From contig OY978526.1 in assembly GCA_963854835.1 (NCBI GenBank), forward strand, positions 20,986,334 to 21,050,333: DNA of 64,000 nucleotides, written 5' to 3'. The notes under the pieces were generated by a model, which searched no databases, had not been told where the DNA came from, and saw nothing but the letters and a program-made list of their open reading frames with translations. The stretch is from Megamerina dolium (taxonomy: Eukaryota; Arthropoda; Insecta; Diptera; Megamerinidae). Within the stretch, counting starts at the first letter, position 1. Each line of letters begins with the position of its first letter. The translations under genes and the position numbers were made by a program. Shown in pieces: positions 33,241 to 44,579 of the stretch.

Positions 33241-34450
33241 TAAGATATTTTATCCCCTTAGGATCACGCTGAGATAATTAGGGCACAATTTTAATAAGAA
33301 TATGAAATTTATAGGGTAACTCCTCTAAGAAGTGGAGTTATGGGTTGAGGATGTTCAAAAGAAATGTTGGAGAGTAAAAACTAATAAAGGTTGGCCTTAT
33401 ATTTGACTCCTCGAAATTCGATTCCTGGGCAGCTATGTGGTGATTTGTCGAGTTTTAAATGATTTTCCGTTCATTTTGTATGGGAGACCTCTTAAAAGCC
33501 GGAAATAAGGGGTCAGTTTGCTCAAGAAAAATGTTGGAAAAGTAAAAGTAAAGTAAAGTTGGTCTTACATTTGATCTCTCCAAAGGCACTTTCTGCTTAT
33601 CTATGTAGTCGATTCTTGTGTTTTCGCGATGAATTTGTGTGGCAGACTCCTTAACCCTCTTAAAGGGTAGATATGGGGGATAATTATGTTTAAAAGAATG
33701 TGTAATAGGGGCCTGGTATAGGCCTGGCAATTCCTTGGCAGTTATCGTGTTATTAGTCAATTTTCATGTCTTTTTTTTTTATAATTATGCAGGGGCGTCG
33801 CCTTAAGTGGTGCAGATAGGGGATTTGTATATTTGGGGAAAATATTGAGATAAAAAACTAAATGGGGATCGCTGGTATGTGTTAACTCTGTAGGCGCGCT
33901 CTGGGAGCGGTGGGAGTGACTTATATGAAAATGTAAATTTAGTATCGGAGGCCCCCTAAAGAGTGAAAATAAGTATAAGGGGATAAGTGTGTTTGAAATC
34001 AATATTAAGGTGAAACAATTTAGGGCAGTCTGACTTACGAAATGACGATTTTCATACCCCCTTTGACAAATATTGTGTACAAAATATTAATGGGGGTTAG
34101 TTCTACATCTTTTCTCCCTACGGGTGACTCCGGCGCAGTTGTGTAGTCGTTTGTGGATTTTTCTCACATTTGTTTAAAATTTGACCTCGATTGGGCACCA
34201 TTTACCCTCACCCGATAATCTTAGCATTTCATATCACGATATCAATTATGATTTTCCAATATGGAGGTGATATGATGCAAGTCTTCTCTCCTCTCCATCT
34301 CCTCTCTCCCTAGGGGTGACTCCTGGGCAGTTGGGTAGTCGTTTGTGGAATGTTTTTTCACATTTGTTTAAACTTTAACCTCAATGTATTTGAGGTTAAA
34401 GCATTTCAAATGAACATATCAATGATTTTTCAGGGTAGGTGTGGTATGAT
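33241..34450 (+). repeat. Family C tandem array, about 160-bp modules
   Basis: At least six modules of about 150-170 bp. Landmarks 'ctcctctaagaagtgg' (33318), 'gacctcttaaaagccgg' (33487), 'gactccttaaccctctt' (33645), 'cgtcgccttaagtgg' (33796) and 'ggccccctaaagagtg' (33949) are evenly spaced. Each follows TTTTGTATGGGAG-type sequence and precedes GATAGGGG...AAGTNTGTT, 'aaaaatgttg' and 'ttggtcttacatttgac'. The last two units (from about 34040) share 'ctccctaggggtgactcctg' and 'ggcagttgggtagtcgtttg'. No coding capacity. Confidence 0.75.
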
Positions 34451-36437
34451 GTGAGTCCCAAACCCAACGCATCACCTCAAACCGTGAAAATGTTCACCGT
34501 TCACTTCATCCGGCGCACAACGTCTGTCAGAGGTCGTTAACTAGGATACTTAACTAGGATAACCTTTATTAAAAATGAAGTTGCCGTCCCAAAAGGATGA
34601 TGCTGAACAAACTACCGTACATGACAAGCACTCAATTGACTTGCGATGAGTTCAACAAGGATTACGCTAACTCTCTCAAACCAAGGCAATTTGACAGATA
34701 ACCATGCAAAAACATCATCAGACCATATTAATTACTAAACTCAAGAAATGTTTAATATCAGTGGCAAATTAGTAAAAGTTGTTGGCCATCAAAACTTCAA
34801 TCAATTCAACTAGGACCAAGTATTTAAGGAAGTTCTAATTATGTGTATCCACATAAATAATATAATCCTAATTACCAATGCACATTATTATGCATGCAAT
34901 CCAACTGTTGGCTACTGTTAGTCAAGTCCAAATATCGGCGTCTCTTTTGTCTGATGTCTGATTTGCTTTCTCATTTAGAACTCCACAAAGTATGCACTAA
35001 TGAACTTTAACTATATTTTCATACTAAGTACTATAAGACATTAGGTAGTTATGTGATTTTTAGCAGCAGCTAATGTTACTATCATCATATTTTTCTACAA
35101 TATTACTACATACATGTACATATGATATTAACTTAAGTAGATGAACATATGTATGTATGTACGTATGTTGTTAAGTTGTTGCAACTAATATGTGTGACGT
35201 TGATTGCATACATGCATGCATGCATGCATTCGAAATATTGCTGTAACAGCAACAAATAATTCGAAAGTATTCTTAATGTGCGATTAATTGCTGCAACTCA
35301 TTTGCTTTCAAATATGCATATATTGTATAAGTATCAGCATATGTAATATACTTATACTATATACAATACTTATGCAACTTCATCTATATACATACATATA
35401 TATATACATGCTACATGTATGTATATGTGTGATTTAAGCAATTTGAAATGCTAAATATATTGATGATTACACTTGTATACTAATGTTGCAAATGATGCAC
35501 GTATTGGATGTTGCTTATTATAACAAATAGAGTTACACAGCTGGTATTAATTAGTGTGAAAATGATTATTGCTATTCTTGTTACTTGATAGCATGAAAAT
35601 AGTATTTAAATTTTCTATATGAATTCTTATTTTGTTATTCAATTAACTAGTACCTTAAAATGGCCTTACTAATTGAGCCTCATTAAGGGAAATACTCTCA
35701 ACACTATATAAACATGTATCTAAACATATCCTTGAATTGTCTATTTTATAATCGGAACATGTTCATTATATTTATATTTTCAACAGATATTGAAAGTATG
35801 ATGAATTTGAAGAAACTATTAATATAATACAAATTTATAGTAGCTTAAATGGGAATAGTATAAGCATATCTATGCAACTTAAATAGTGTTAATTACAAAA
35901 TAAATCCTATGAAGCAATCTACTCAATACTAAGTACAATTCACATCTACAGACAGATACCCTAGCATACGTACAGTACTATGATGCCCATTAGTTTACCA
36001 TGCCCTTTTTAACCACACGTCAACACACACACATTTAGCTATGGAACACATATAGATATGTTGATATATAATTAAAACTTAATAATATGCTATTAGTTGT
36101 ACAACATGAATGAATGTTCATGTTGAGTAATTGCAACAACAGATGTTGCGTATGAACATCTAACACGCACTTGAACCCTATGGCTATTCTTGCTTTTTTT
36201 GTGTTGCAAATTTATTAATAATATTTAATTAATGTCCAGAAGTACCGAAATTTTATTCTACAAAGTAATATATATTGCTATGGGATGCTATACAAATATC
36301 AATCCCCCCTACATATAATATTATTGCATTTTGCTATAGGGCTCATAATGTAACAGCATATTAATTGCATTAAACGCATGCTAATATCAATTAAATTGCA
36401 AATTGTTGTTGTACTGGAGATGGTTTTCACACTCTGC
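34451..36437. other. AT-rich intergenic, nothing supportable
   Basis: ATGCATGCATGC run at 35214-35229 and many TATGTATGTA tracts. No gene. Confidence 0.5.
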
Positions 36438-36443
36438 ATCAAA

Positions 36444-36804
36444 GGGTGCCACGGCTCAGTGGTTAATGTGTTGGCCTTCTGATTTGTAAGTCGTGGGTTC
36501 AATACCCGGCTGAATCAATTTCATATCGAAAAAATTTTTATTTCGAACGGTACCCACCTGTCGGCATGCAATTGGCAATTCTTCAGACAGTAAAAATTTT
36601 ACATGGAAAAGCTTCCAAAAGAACCCTGCGACAGAGCTCAGAAAAAGTGATGTCGCAAGAATTCTGCAGTTCGGAACCGGCTAAAATAAGTAGATCCCTT
36701 CTAATACTGTCCAAAATTTAACACGCAACACAGTCATGAAAGATAAGCTCGGCTGACGAGCCCTTCGAGGATTTAAGTGCCACATTTTTATTGTTTTTTT
36801 TTTT
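36444..36804 (+). mobile_element. tRNA-derived SINE with flanking duplication, T-rich tail
   Basis: The head GGGTGCCACGGCTCAGTGG with B box GGGTTCAATACCC is followed by the full body ('tatcgaaaaaatttttattt', 'cccacctgtcggcatgcaat', 'gatgtcgcaagaattctgca', 'aaccggctaaaataagtaga'). The 3' end reads 'ggatttaagtgccacatttt' and then a T-rich tail. The duplication ATCAAAGGG flanks it (36438-36446, the GGG shared with the SINE start, and 36805-36813). This tail type differs from the TTAGG-tailed copies. Confidence 0.88.
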
Positions 36805-36885
36805 ATCAAAGGGCATCTATGGCAACTGCAAAAAGACTCAGAAGGTATAGAAGAGTATCAACTCTGGTAGTTGAAATCAACCACA

Positions 36886-36909
36886 GGAGAGAGAGAGAGA
36901 GAGAGAGAG
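36886..36909. repeat. (GA)n microsatellite
   Basis: Twelve GA dinucleotides just downstream of the SINE. Confidence 0.9.
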
Positions 36910-37044
36910 CCATAATAATTCACTTTCACTGCAAATATTCGACATTATGGAGTGTGAGGTGGAGCCTGATGGGCCCGACGAATTGTCGATACCCTTTAAG
37001 GACTCTATAGCTTAAGTATGTTATAAGTACCCTATGAAATTAAT

Positions 37045-37440
37045 AGATGTACAAATAAATTCTGTCATCTTTATTAAAAACATACTTCTTACAAAGTTTA
37101 ATAATCGAAATATTCGCCATTACTATCTATGGTCTTTTGACATTTATCGGCTAGATGATAGATCCCGTCGCGATAGAAACTTAGTAGGTTTTGAGGCAAA
37201 ATAGTCATCGAGCCATTTTCGCACATTTTCAACTTTGGAGAATCGCTGATCAGCTAAATATGATTGCATTGATCTGAGGAAGTGGTAGTCGGTGGGAGCC
37301 AAGTCTGGAGAATACGCCGCATGTTGAAGAAATTCCCAGCGTAAGGAGAAGATTAATTCCTAAGTTGATTTTTCTGTACGCACCGCTACATACGTGAATT
37401 ATCCTCAAGGCAAAAATTATTGTCACAAGATCTTGCAAAC
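37045..37440 (-). mobile_element. mariner 3' fragment
   Basis: On - the sequence reads WEFLQHAAYSPDLAPTDYHF, LRSMQSYLADQRF, VENVRKWLDDYFASKPTKF, then after a frameshift YRDGIYHLADKCQKTIDSNG and EYFDY before a TAA near 37099. This is the last third of a mariner transposase with the third catalytic Asp (APTDYHF). The N-terminal two thirds and the 5' end are missing. It is a different subfamily from the other mariners here. Confidence 0.8.
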
Positions 37441-38599
37441 CATCTGTGTACTGTTCAAAGATTCACATAATTTTCACCCAGCTTCACTGCTTCAGCAGTA
37501 CTTGAATGTTGCTTATCGACATCGATCTCATATTAAATTTATACACACTGAATGAAAACGTATAAACGACTAAAACTTATGTCATATAAATAGCAATGAC
37601 TAAGCTAAAAATACCCAAAATGGTGAGCGAAATGGATGCGTTTAAGTATGTTTTTTAATGCAACCAACTTCACATGACACAATTTATTTGTACACCTATT
37701 ATTTAAACCTAAATCGATTTTCGATTGTTATGGCCGCATAAGTATTATTTAAACCTAAAGAAGAGAGGCGATCGTCATATGTATGTCATAGAAAATAGAT
37801 GTAAAAGTGCAAATTTTGAGTCTGTAGCGAAAGCCAGATCGCGCTCTCGGCGCCTTGTAACACACGGACTACGTCTGTAGTAGTATTTCCATGTTAAGCT
37901 TGACTATTCTGTTGGTAGGTGGAATTGTTTGGCCTTGGTATTGGTTTTGGCCCATTCGGAGATTCCAGACAATAGCGCCTGGTCTTGCTCTGCCCATCGA
38001 TACCACAATTTGTGAGTTTGTCAGTAAATGGCATGATCACGAATGAAGAAATATGTGGGGGAATGTCATTGGGATAAAACTATGCATCTAAAAACTCAAA
38101 GTTGTGCTGATAATCTTCCGTTTCTTAGGAGAAATAACTACAGGTAGCTGGTGGGAATTTATTTGATTTTGTAAAGAATTTAATGGTGACAGACCTGAGT
38201 CACAATTCTGAAGACCTTTCCTGTTGTTAGCAAAAATAAGATGCTACGGACCACTTCTTATGTATCTGCTTTGTTACGAACCAGGTTTAGGATTTTCAGA
38301 AGTGATGCGTTAATAGATGACCCGCTGAGCTCTGTACCACAAACGGATCTATTCAGTTTTGACCGTAAAATTGGTAGACTGAGAAACCTTTGGATAGCAG
38401 TAGTACTATGCAAATGTATGTGCATAAATGTCCAACTGAGCAGCTCCAAAGGCAGTACAATGAATGGATTTAGCTCTTCGTTCTTTCTTATGAACTTAAA
38501 TCATCCAATAGGTATGGCAGATTCGAGTTGTTTGCTGTTAGTTTGTAGCCAAGATATGTAAATGTGCTTACTATTTCAAATTCAAATCAATAGATCATT
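37441..38599. other. Unresolved, possible LINE debris
   Basis: An open frame at 38241-38561 on + (106 codons) and its antisense have no motif I recognise. The sequence leads into the LINE remnant that follows and may be more of it, inverted, but I cannot show this. Confidence 0.3.
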
Positions 38600-39515
38600 C
38601 GCATCAGTTATAAAACTCTTCAAATCTAAACTTCTTAACAGAGCCTGCAAACTGGCACTGTATAAGACAGTGGTACGACCAGTCCTGTGCTATGGAGCTG
38701 AAATTTGGACTGTAAGCGAACAAAAAATAAAATAAAATTGCTAACTTTCGAAAGAAAAATTCTCCGAAAAATCTGCGGTGCAGTTAAAACTGGACCTGAT
38801 GAATGAAGAATAAGATAGAACGGTGAACTTGATGAATTAATTCAAGGCGAAAACCGTGATGCAATTTATCAAAGCGCAACGCATAAGTTGGCTACACCAT
38901 GTAACAAGAATGGACGAATTAAGATCACAAAGAAAAATTATAGATAAAAATAAAATAAATATGTGGCACTTAAAGCCCCAAAGGGCTCATTGGGCGAGCT
39001 TCTCTTCCATTACTGTTGTGCGTCTTAAATTTGGACAGTATTAGAAGGGACCTACTTATTTTAACCGGTTCCGAACGGCAGAACACTTGTGACATCACTT
39101 TTTCTGAGCTTTGTCACAGAGTTATTTTAGAAGCTTTTTCATGGCAAGTTGTTACTGTCGGAAGAATTGCCAATTGCTTGCCGACAGGTGGGTACCATTC
39201 GAAAGAAAAATCTTATCGATATTAAATTTGTTATGCATCAGCCGGGGATTGAACCACGACCTACAGATCAGAAGGCGAACACACTAACCACTGAGCTACC
39301 GCACCCACTAGATACGAAGTCATTTAACGACAAAGCAAGGGGAAGGTCAAGATCGAGATGGATGGACAATCTAAACGAAGACCTTAGGAAACTCCAACTG
39401 GAAAACTGGAAAGAGACGGCAAAAGATCGAATAACATGGAGGCATATTGTTCAGCAGGCCAAAGCTCATAAAGAGCTGTAGTGCCAAATGTTGATGATGA
39501 TGATGATGATGATGA
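38600..39515 (+). mobile_element. LINE ORF2 C-terminus, interrupted by a SINE, with (GAT)n tail
   Basis: Reading frames with several frameshifts give LNRACKLALYKTVVRPVLCY, GAEIWTVSE, ERKILRKICGAVKTGPDEW and AQRISWLHHVTRMDELRS. After the SINE, KARGRSRSRWMDNLNEDLRK and NWKETAKDRITWRHIVQQAK run to a TAG at 39479-39481. That is the post-RT tail of RTE/CR1-like elements. The terminal (GAT)n run at 39491-39515 is typical of the short tandem 3' tail of such LINEs. Defective and 5'-truncated. Confidence 0.82.
38947..39308 (-). mobile_element. tRNA-derived SINE inside the LINE remnant
   Basis: On - it starts GTGGGTGCGGTAGCTCAGTG with a B box near TGGTTCAATCCCC, runs through the whole SINE body, and ends 'ttaaagtgccacatattta'-like with an A/T-rich tail. 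The hexamer TAGATA flanks it (38941-38946 and 39309-39314), probably the target duplication. The LINE reading frame resumes directly after it. Confidence 0.87.
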
Positions 39516-41639
39516 GGTATGGCAGGGTGACCCAAATTTATCGTCGACGCCGTTTTCGGAAGAAATCGGCCTCTGTTCGTCCATAATGTGGAAGATTTCG
39601 AACAAAGATTTTGGTCTAAGTGAAATGATTGTATTTGCAGTGAGAACAATCATCAGAGCCCTTTTGTGCTTATGATTAGGTAAAGAAAAAAGATTCTTCA
39701 TTGGGAAATGCAAAAAGTAGTGAAAAAAATCGATTTACGCTGTTGGTAAGCCCTTTACTTAATATATAATGTATGTGTTTGTATGTGTCTAACTAATGAA
39801 CTTTTGTAAATGTTCAAACATAAACTAACAGTAGGAAATTAGATTGCTTCGATGCACGTTTCATGATATTTCGAATTGAACATTGAACGTTGTTAGAAGA
39901 TTACCAACAAAAAATTGTTGTTTTTTTTTTTTGGTTTTGTTCATTGCTGTAACGAGTAATTTTTCGAATTATTCGGATTGTGTTTAAAGTAACACATTAA
40001 ATTAATTTACAGTAGTATGTACGATTGCACAACAGCAACAATAACAAATCGAATTTAAATCTCATCCAAGACTTATGTACCCAAACGCGATACATATGTA
40101 TATCGTAGGTAAGCGTGTGTATTTCTTGCAGTAGCAATCTCATGGGTATCATTTTATGTATTGTGTGCATTACCAGGAAATGGCATCATAGAATTTTTAT
40201 GTGGCGTCTATACAACGAAATAAATTTCGCTATTTCTTCCAAGTGTCGCAATGGCATATCTTTAATAGTGGAGACAATGGCACGAGCGCCTCAAATTATC
40301 TTGTACCCATGCGGATACGTGCAACATTCATTTGGCTTTGGCTTAAAAGCTATACATATGTGGACTGTGCTTATGCCAATGTCTTTGTGTGTCATTGTAA
40401 TGCTACTAAAGAGCCATTGATTTCAAAGTGTTGATAAATTCATGCGAATGTTGCCTTAAGTTTACATTACTGAATGAATTATTGCATTACCATTGGTATA
40501 GGTAGGTATTGGTATGTACATACACATTCCTACATACTTATGCACATTTAAACGCGTACAATATGACCACGAAAGCGAAAGGTCTCCTTCAAGTCTCGCG
40601 TCTTTTTGTTTTTGTTTTAGTTCTTCCGCTTCACTAGCAGAATGCACTCAACAGCACTCAACGTATGCTTACGTAATTACTGTACATGCAACTTGATTGG
40701 TATTGCTGCTGCTGCTGCTGTTGTTGTTGTTGTTTTGATTGTGGTTTTGTCCTTCGTGCATTTGCAACATCTAACATCAATACGGGCTTGCAACTGGACT
40801 TGACTTGAGGAGAGTTATCTACAACCGTCTTGGGCACCGTAATTTTCGTGTGCAATTATCATGCACGCGAATATGTATGTATTTCTCGTCTCTTGTTCTT
40901 TGCTTTGGCAGCAGTAAGCACTAGTAGAAAATTGAAAAGAAAAAAGTAGGCGTACGCGCACGCATAAGCAATAGCAACGGAAGTACTGCTGGCTGGTGTT
41001 GTTGCTATTCAGCGCATTATTTGCGAGTCAGTGTCCTCTAATATACGCTGTTATGCGCTGGCTATGCTATAGCGGCTTTGCGGTTATATACCAATCCAAA
41101 CCGTATATATACGGTTGCGCAATAGCGCATGCGCACGCCTCACCAATACATATGTATATTTAGATGTTATCAATGGCAACCTCCATAAAATTGCAACAAC
41201 AACAACTACAACAACAACAACAATATAGCAGTTTAATATATTGTGCAGTGTTGAAAATGTTCCAATTTGTATTTTGTGAAAATTATTGCCAATACACACA
41301 AACACCAACACACACATACACACAACCTGACAACACGCATACTCCCATACACTCTAGCATATTGTTATTTGGTAAATTTATGTGTATATATATTTACTTA
41401 TGTACGGTACATGCATACATATGTACATATATTGGTATTGACTATTATTTTTTTTTTTTTGTTGATATTGCTTTGTTTTTGGTTTAATTTATTGATCTTT
41501 ACATTTGCTGTCACACACACAAGATGAATGGTGTAGTGGGTGTGGCGTGGCGAAAATGAATATTCTCTATATGCATTGGGTAGTATGAGCATTACGGTGG
41601 GATATAATTTGGAACATTTTATGCATTTCTTTGTAAGAA
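39516..41639. other. Intergenic with simple repeats, no gene seen
   Basis: CTG/TTG run at 40703-40735, CAA run at 41190-41224, CA-rich near 41286-41325, T runs at 39918 and 41450. The ORFs at 40115-40434 overlap in two frames and carry no recognised motif. Confidence 0.45.
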
Positions 41640-42021
41640 TGTGTTAAGGAATTTCTGATTTCAACCCTGCAACTTTTGGGTTTTTAAACAAAACTATCAA
41701 TATTGTAGGGGGGAACCCCCTTAAGAAGTGGAGATATGGGGTAGGTATGTTCAGAGCAAAGGTTTAGGAGAAAAAAATTATTGGGGATTAGTTAGATAGT
41801 TTTCTAAAGGCTGTTTCTGCATAGTTCTGACCGATTTTGCAGCTACTTTTTACTTTTATTTTGTATGGGAACCCCCTTAAGTGGTCTATATGTATGGAAA
41901 AATTGTTGAGAAAGAAAATTTATTTGAGGTCTCTCATAGTGTTCACTTTTTTAGGGGGAATTCTTGGGCCACCTATTGTCGATTTTCAGATGATTTGCGT
42001 TCATTTTGTATGGGAAAATCT
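41640..42021 (+). repeat. Family C modules, left of a mariner fragment
   Basis: Two units with 'gggaacccccttaagaagtg', 'gtatgttcagagcaaaggt', 'ttttgtatgggaacccccttaag', 'gggggaattcttgggccacc' and 'gtcgattttcagatgatttg'. The second unit breaks inside 'tttgtatgggaaaatctc', where mariner coding sequence begins. Confidence 0.7.
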
Positions 42022-42918
42022 CTTTGGTTTCGTCGATTCCGTTCCGGTAATGTTGATGTCAAAGATGCACCACGCTCTGGAAGGCCAAATGTCTAAAATA
42101 TCGATAGAATAATGGAAATCGTCGAGGCTGACCATCATGTAAGCACTTTTTCTATTGCCCAGGAGCTAAACATTGCATAAAAAACCGTTTGAAACCATTT
42201 AAATAAGGCTGGATACAAAAAGAAGCTTGAGGTATGGGTGTCACACGAGTTATCGCAAAAAAAAACCGAATGGACTGAATTTCCATTTGCGAATCGCTGC
42301 TGGTTCGCAACAAAATCGATCCATTTCTGAAGCCGATGATTACTGGTGATGAAAAGTGGGTCACTTGCGACACCGTCAAGCGAAAATGGTAGTGGTCGAA
42401 TCGCGGTGAGCCGGCGAAAACGGTGGCCAAGTCAAGATTGACAGTCGGGAAGATTTTGCTATGTGTTTGATGGGATTGGAAGGGAATCATCTGCTTTAAG
42501 CTGCTCCCCTACAGCCAAACTCTTAATTCGGACCTGTACCGTAAACAATTGGAACGTCTGAAGGAAGCAATCGCCCAGAAGCGGCCAAGCTTTGGTCAAT
42601 AGGAGACGAATTGTGGTCCATCAGGACAACGCCAGGCCACACACATCAATAGTGACTCGCCAGAAACTCCGGGAGCTTGGTTGGGAGGCTCTTATGCATC
42701 CACCTTATAGTCCGGACCTGGCACCAAGTGATTACTACCTGTTCCTGTCTCTGGGGCGAATGATTTTACTGGTGAAAAATTCGCCTCAAGAGAAGTTTGT
42801 GAAAATCGACTGTCCCAGTTTTTTTTGCCAATTTTTATGAGAGTGGCATTAAGAAATTATCTTCAATATGACAACAAGTTATCGAACAAAACCAATGAAT
42901 TTCTTTTTACTAGACCTT
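42022..42918 (+). mobile_element. mariner, 5'-truncated (same family as 52027)
   Basis: Starts abruptly inside the N-terminal domain (WFRRFRSGNVDVKDAPRSGR), then EIVEADHHVSTFSIAQELN, KKLEVWVSHELSQ, MITGDEKWVTCDT (first Asp), a DWKGIICFKLL-like block, IVVHQDNARPHTSIVTRQKL (second Asp), and LMHPPYSPDLAPSDYYLFLS (third Asp), with stops and frameshifts between them. The 3' end 'tttctttttactagacc' matches the TIR of the copy at 52027-53275. The 5' TIR and about the first 60 codons are absent, so the left junction with family C is not a transposition boundary. Confidence 0.85.
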
Positions 42919-42929
42919 ATAATAAAGTT

Positions 42930-43270
42930 TGCTATAAACATCACTGCTCTAGGGGTAATTTCTGGACAAATTTTGTTAATTTTATGCAAAATATACATAG
43001 GGGGTAAGTATGTGCAGAGGAAATTTTGAAGCGGAAAAATTATATGGGGTTGGTTTTACATGTCCCCGCTCTAGGGACAATTCCTGAGCAGCTACTGTCG
43101 ATTTGCAGTTGATTGGCGTTCGTTTTGTATGGAAGTCCATAAGGGGTGGAGATAGGGAGTAAGTATGTTTGAAGGAAATGTCGAAGAGAAAAATTTACTG
43201 GGACTTTACTAATCAATTCACTATACTAGGAGAGATCCCTAGGCAGCAATGGGATCATTTACCGATTTTC
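42930..43270 (+). repeat. Family C modules, right of a mariner fragment
   Basis: 'ctgctctaggggtaatttctgg', 'gggggtaagtatgtgcagagg', 'tggggttggttttacatgtc' and 'gttcgttttgtatggaagtcc' repeat at about 130-160 bp. Confidence 0.7.
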
Positions 43271-44579
43271 AGATGTTTTGAAAACCAACAAATAATCCCA
43301 GAAATCGCCCGTATAACAAAGAAATATATGATCACTCAATTCGACTCCTCAACATTTCCTCCGAACATGCTGACTACCAAATTCAAAAAAAAAAAAAAAA
43401 AAATAGAAAATATGAAAATGGACTATAGTTACTCAGAAAAACCACTGATGATCCTTAATAAATCTATTTAAAAAACCATGGTTTTGAAATCACTAAATAA
43501 CTAATGAACCATTTGCTTACGTGTTTTACTACATCTCTAGCCTGGATTGTTTGTTCATAAAAATTGAATGCATGCAAATATGTTTCATCATTCATCTTTA
43601 GTGAACACTTTGGATGAAACAAAAATGAAAGACATTTTTCACATCACTGCGGATGCTTTTCCCAAGATGAAAAAATACGAAAACCTCTATTTTCTTTGCA
43701 TATTTTTGTTGCTCCATAAATTCTGCAGCCCCCAAAAAAGAAATGCACCATACTGGAATCGATATGAAAATATATGACAATTTAATAATTGAATTTTCTC
43801 TTTTCTCAAATTTATATGCATGCAAGTTAGTAAGCACTTGGCACTGTAAATTTTTTTTCAATTTACTTATTTGTAAGCTTCAGCAATAACGATAATGTCA
43901 ACATACTCGAATGTTTGTGGAATTGAATTGCACAACGATCAGCTTACATTAAAATTCATTATTTTAGCAGTTAGTTGACCGATATTGTTCAAATGTTATT
44001 AAATGAATTGTGCACCCACAGGTGATCATTTGCGTTCATATATTGTATGTAGCAAGCATATCTACCAAAGATATGTTGTGTAAAACGAAACTCGGTACAT
44101 CGCTTGCATGTAGCTTTTCTCGTCCATATAGTAGATATGAAGCAATCACATATATGGGTCATTTATGCTGCATATTGTAAACTTGGAATGTCATGAAATT
44201 TAATTCGTACAGTCGCAGTAAAATCGAATACTTTAAATAATTACCATAATTGGCCGGAATATTTTTTTTTTTTGTTAGATGTTGCTTATGAAATATTTAA
44301 TGGACCAGTCATTGAATGACTAACTGTAGAAGCGCACTAGCGCACTACATAAAACATAACTGACAGTTCTCTGTAGATTATGCTTGTAATATTTCCAGTT
44401 TCAAAAAAAATATCAAATTTCGACTGATTTTCTCTCCCAATGACAGCATTTGGTCACATCGGTAGTGTGCTTACCTCACCTGAGGCGTTGAGCTTATAAG
44501 ATATTCCAAGGCGCTGATAGACACAAATAGATTAAATACATAAAACATTGTAAATTCTCCCTAAAGTATAGCTGAGACT
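43271..44579. other. Intergenic, nothing supportable
   Basis: A run at 43387-43403 and AT-rich DNA. No gene recognised. Confidence 0.45.

Noticed and set aside
36444..36520. tRNA gene
   Set aside because: A and B boxes are present, but the anticodon arm does not fold as a tRNA, and the sequence continues into a repeated SINE body with a flanking duplication.
38241..38561. 106-codon ORF as a gene
   Set aside because: No motif or splice context, both strands are open, and it lies beside a LINE remnant; kept only as unresolved.
41164..41527. ORFs rich in Gln, Tyr and Phe
   Set aside because: They arise from CAA, TA and T runs and carry no motif.
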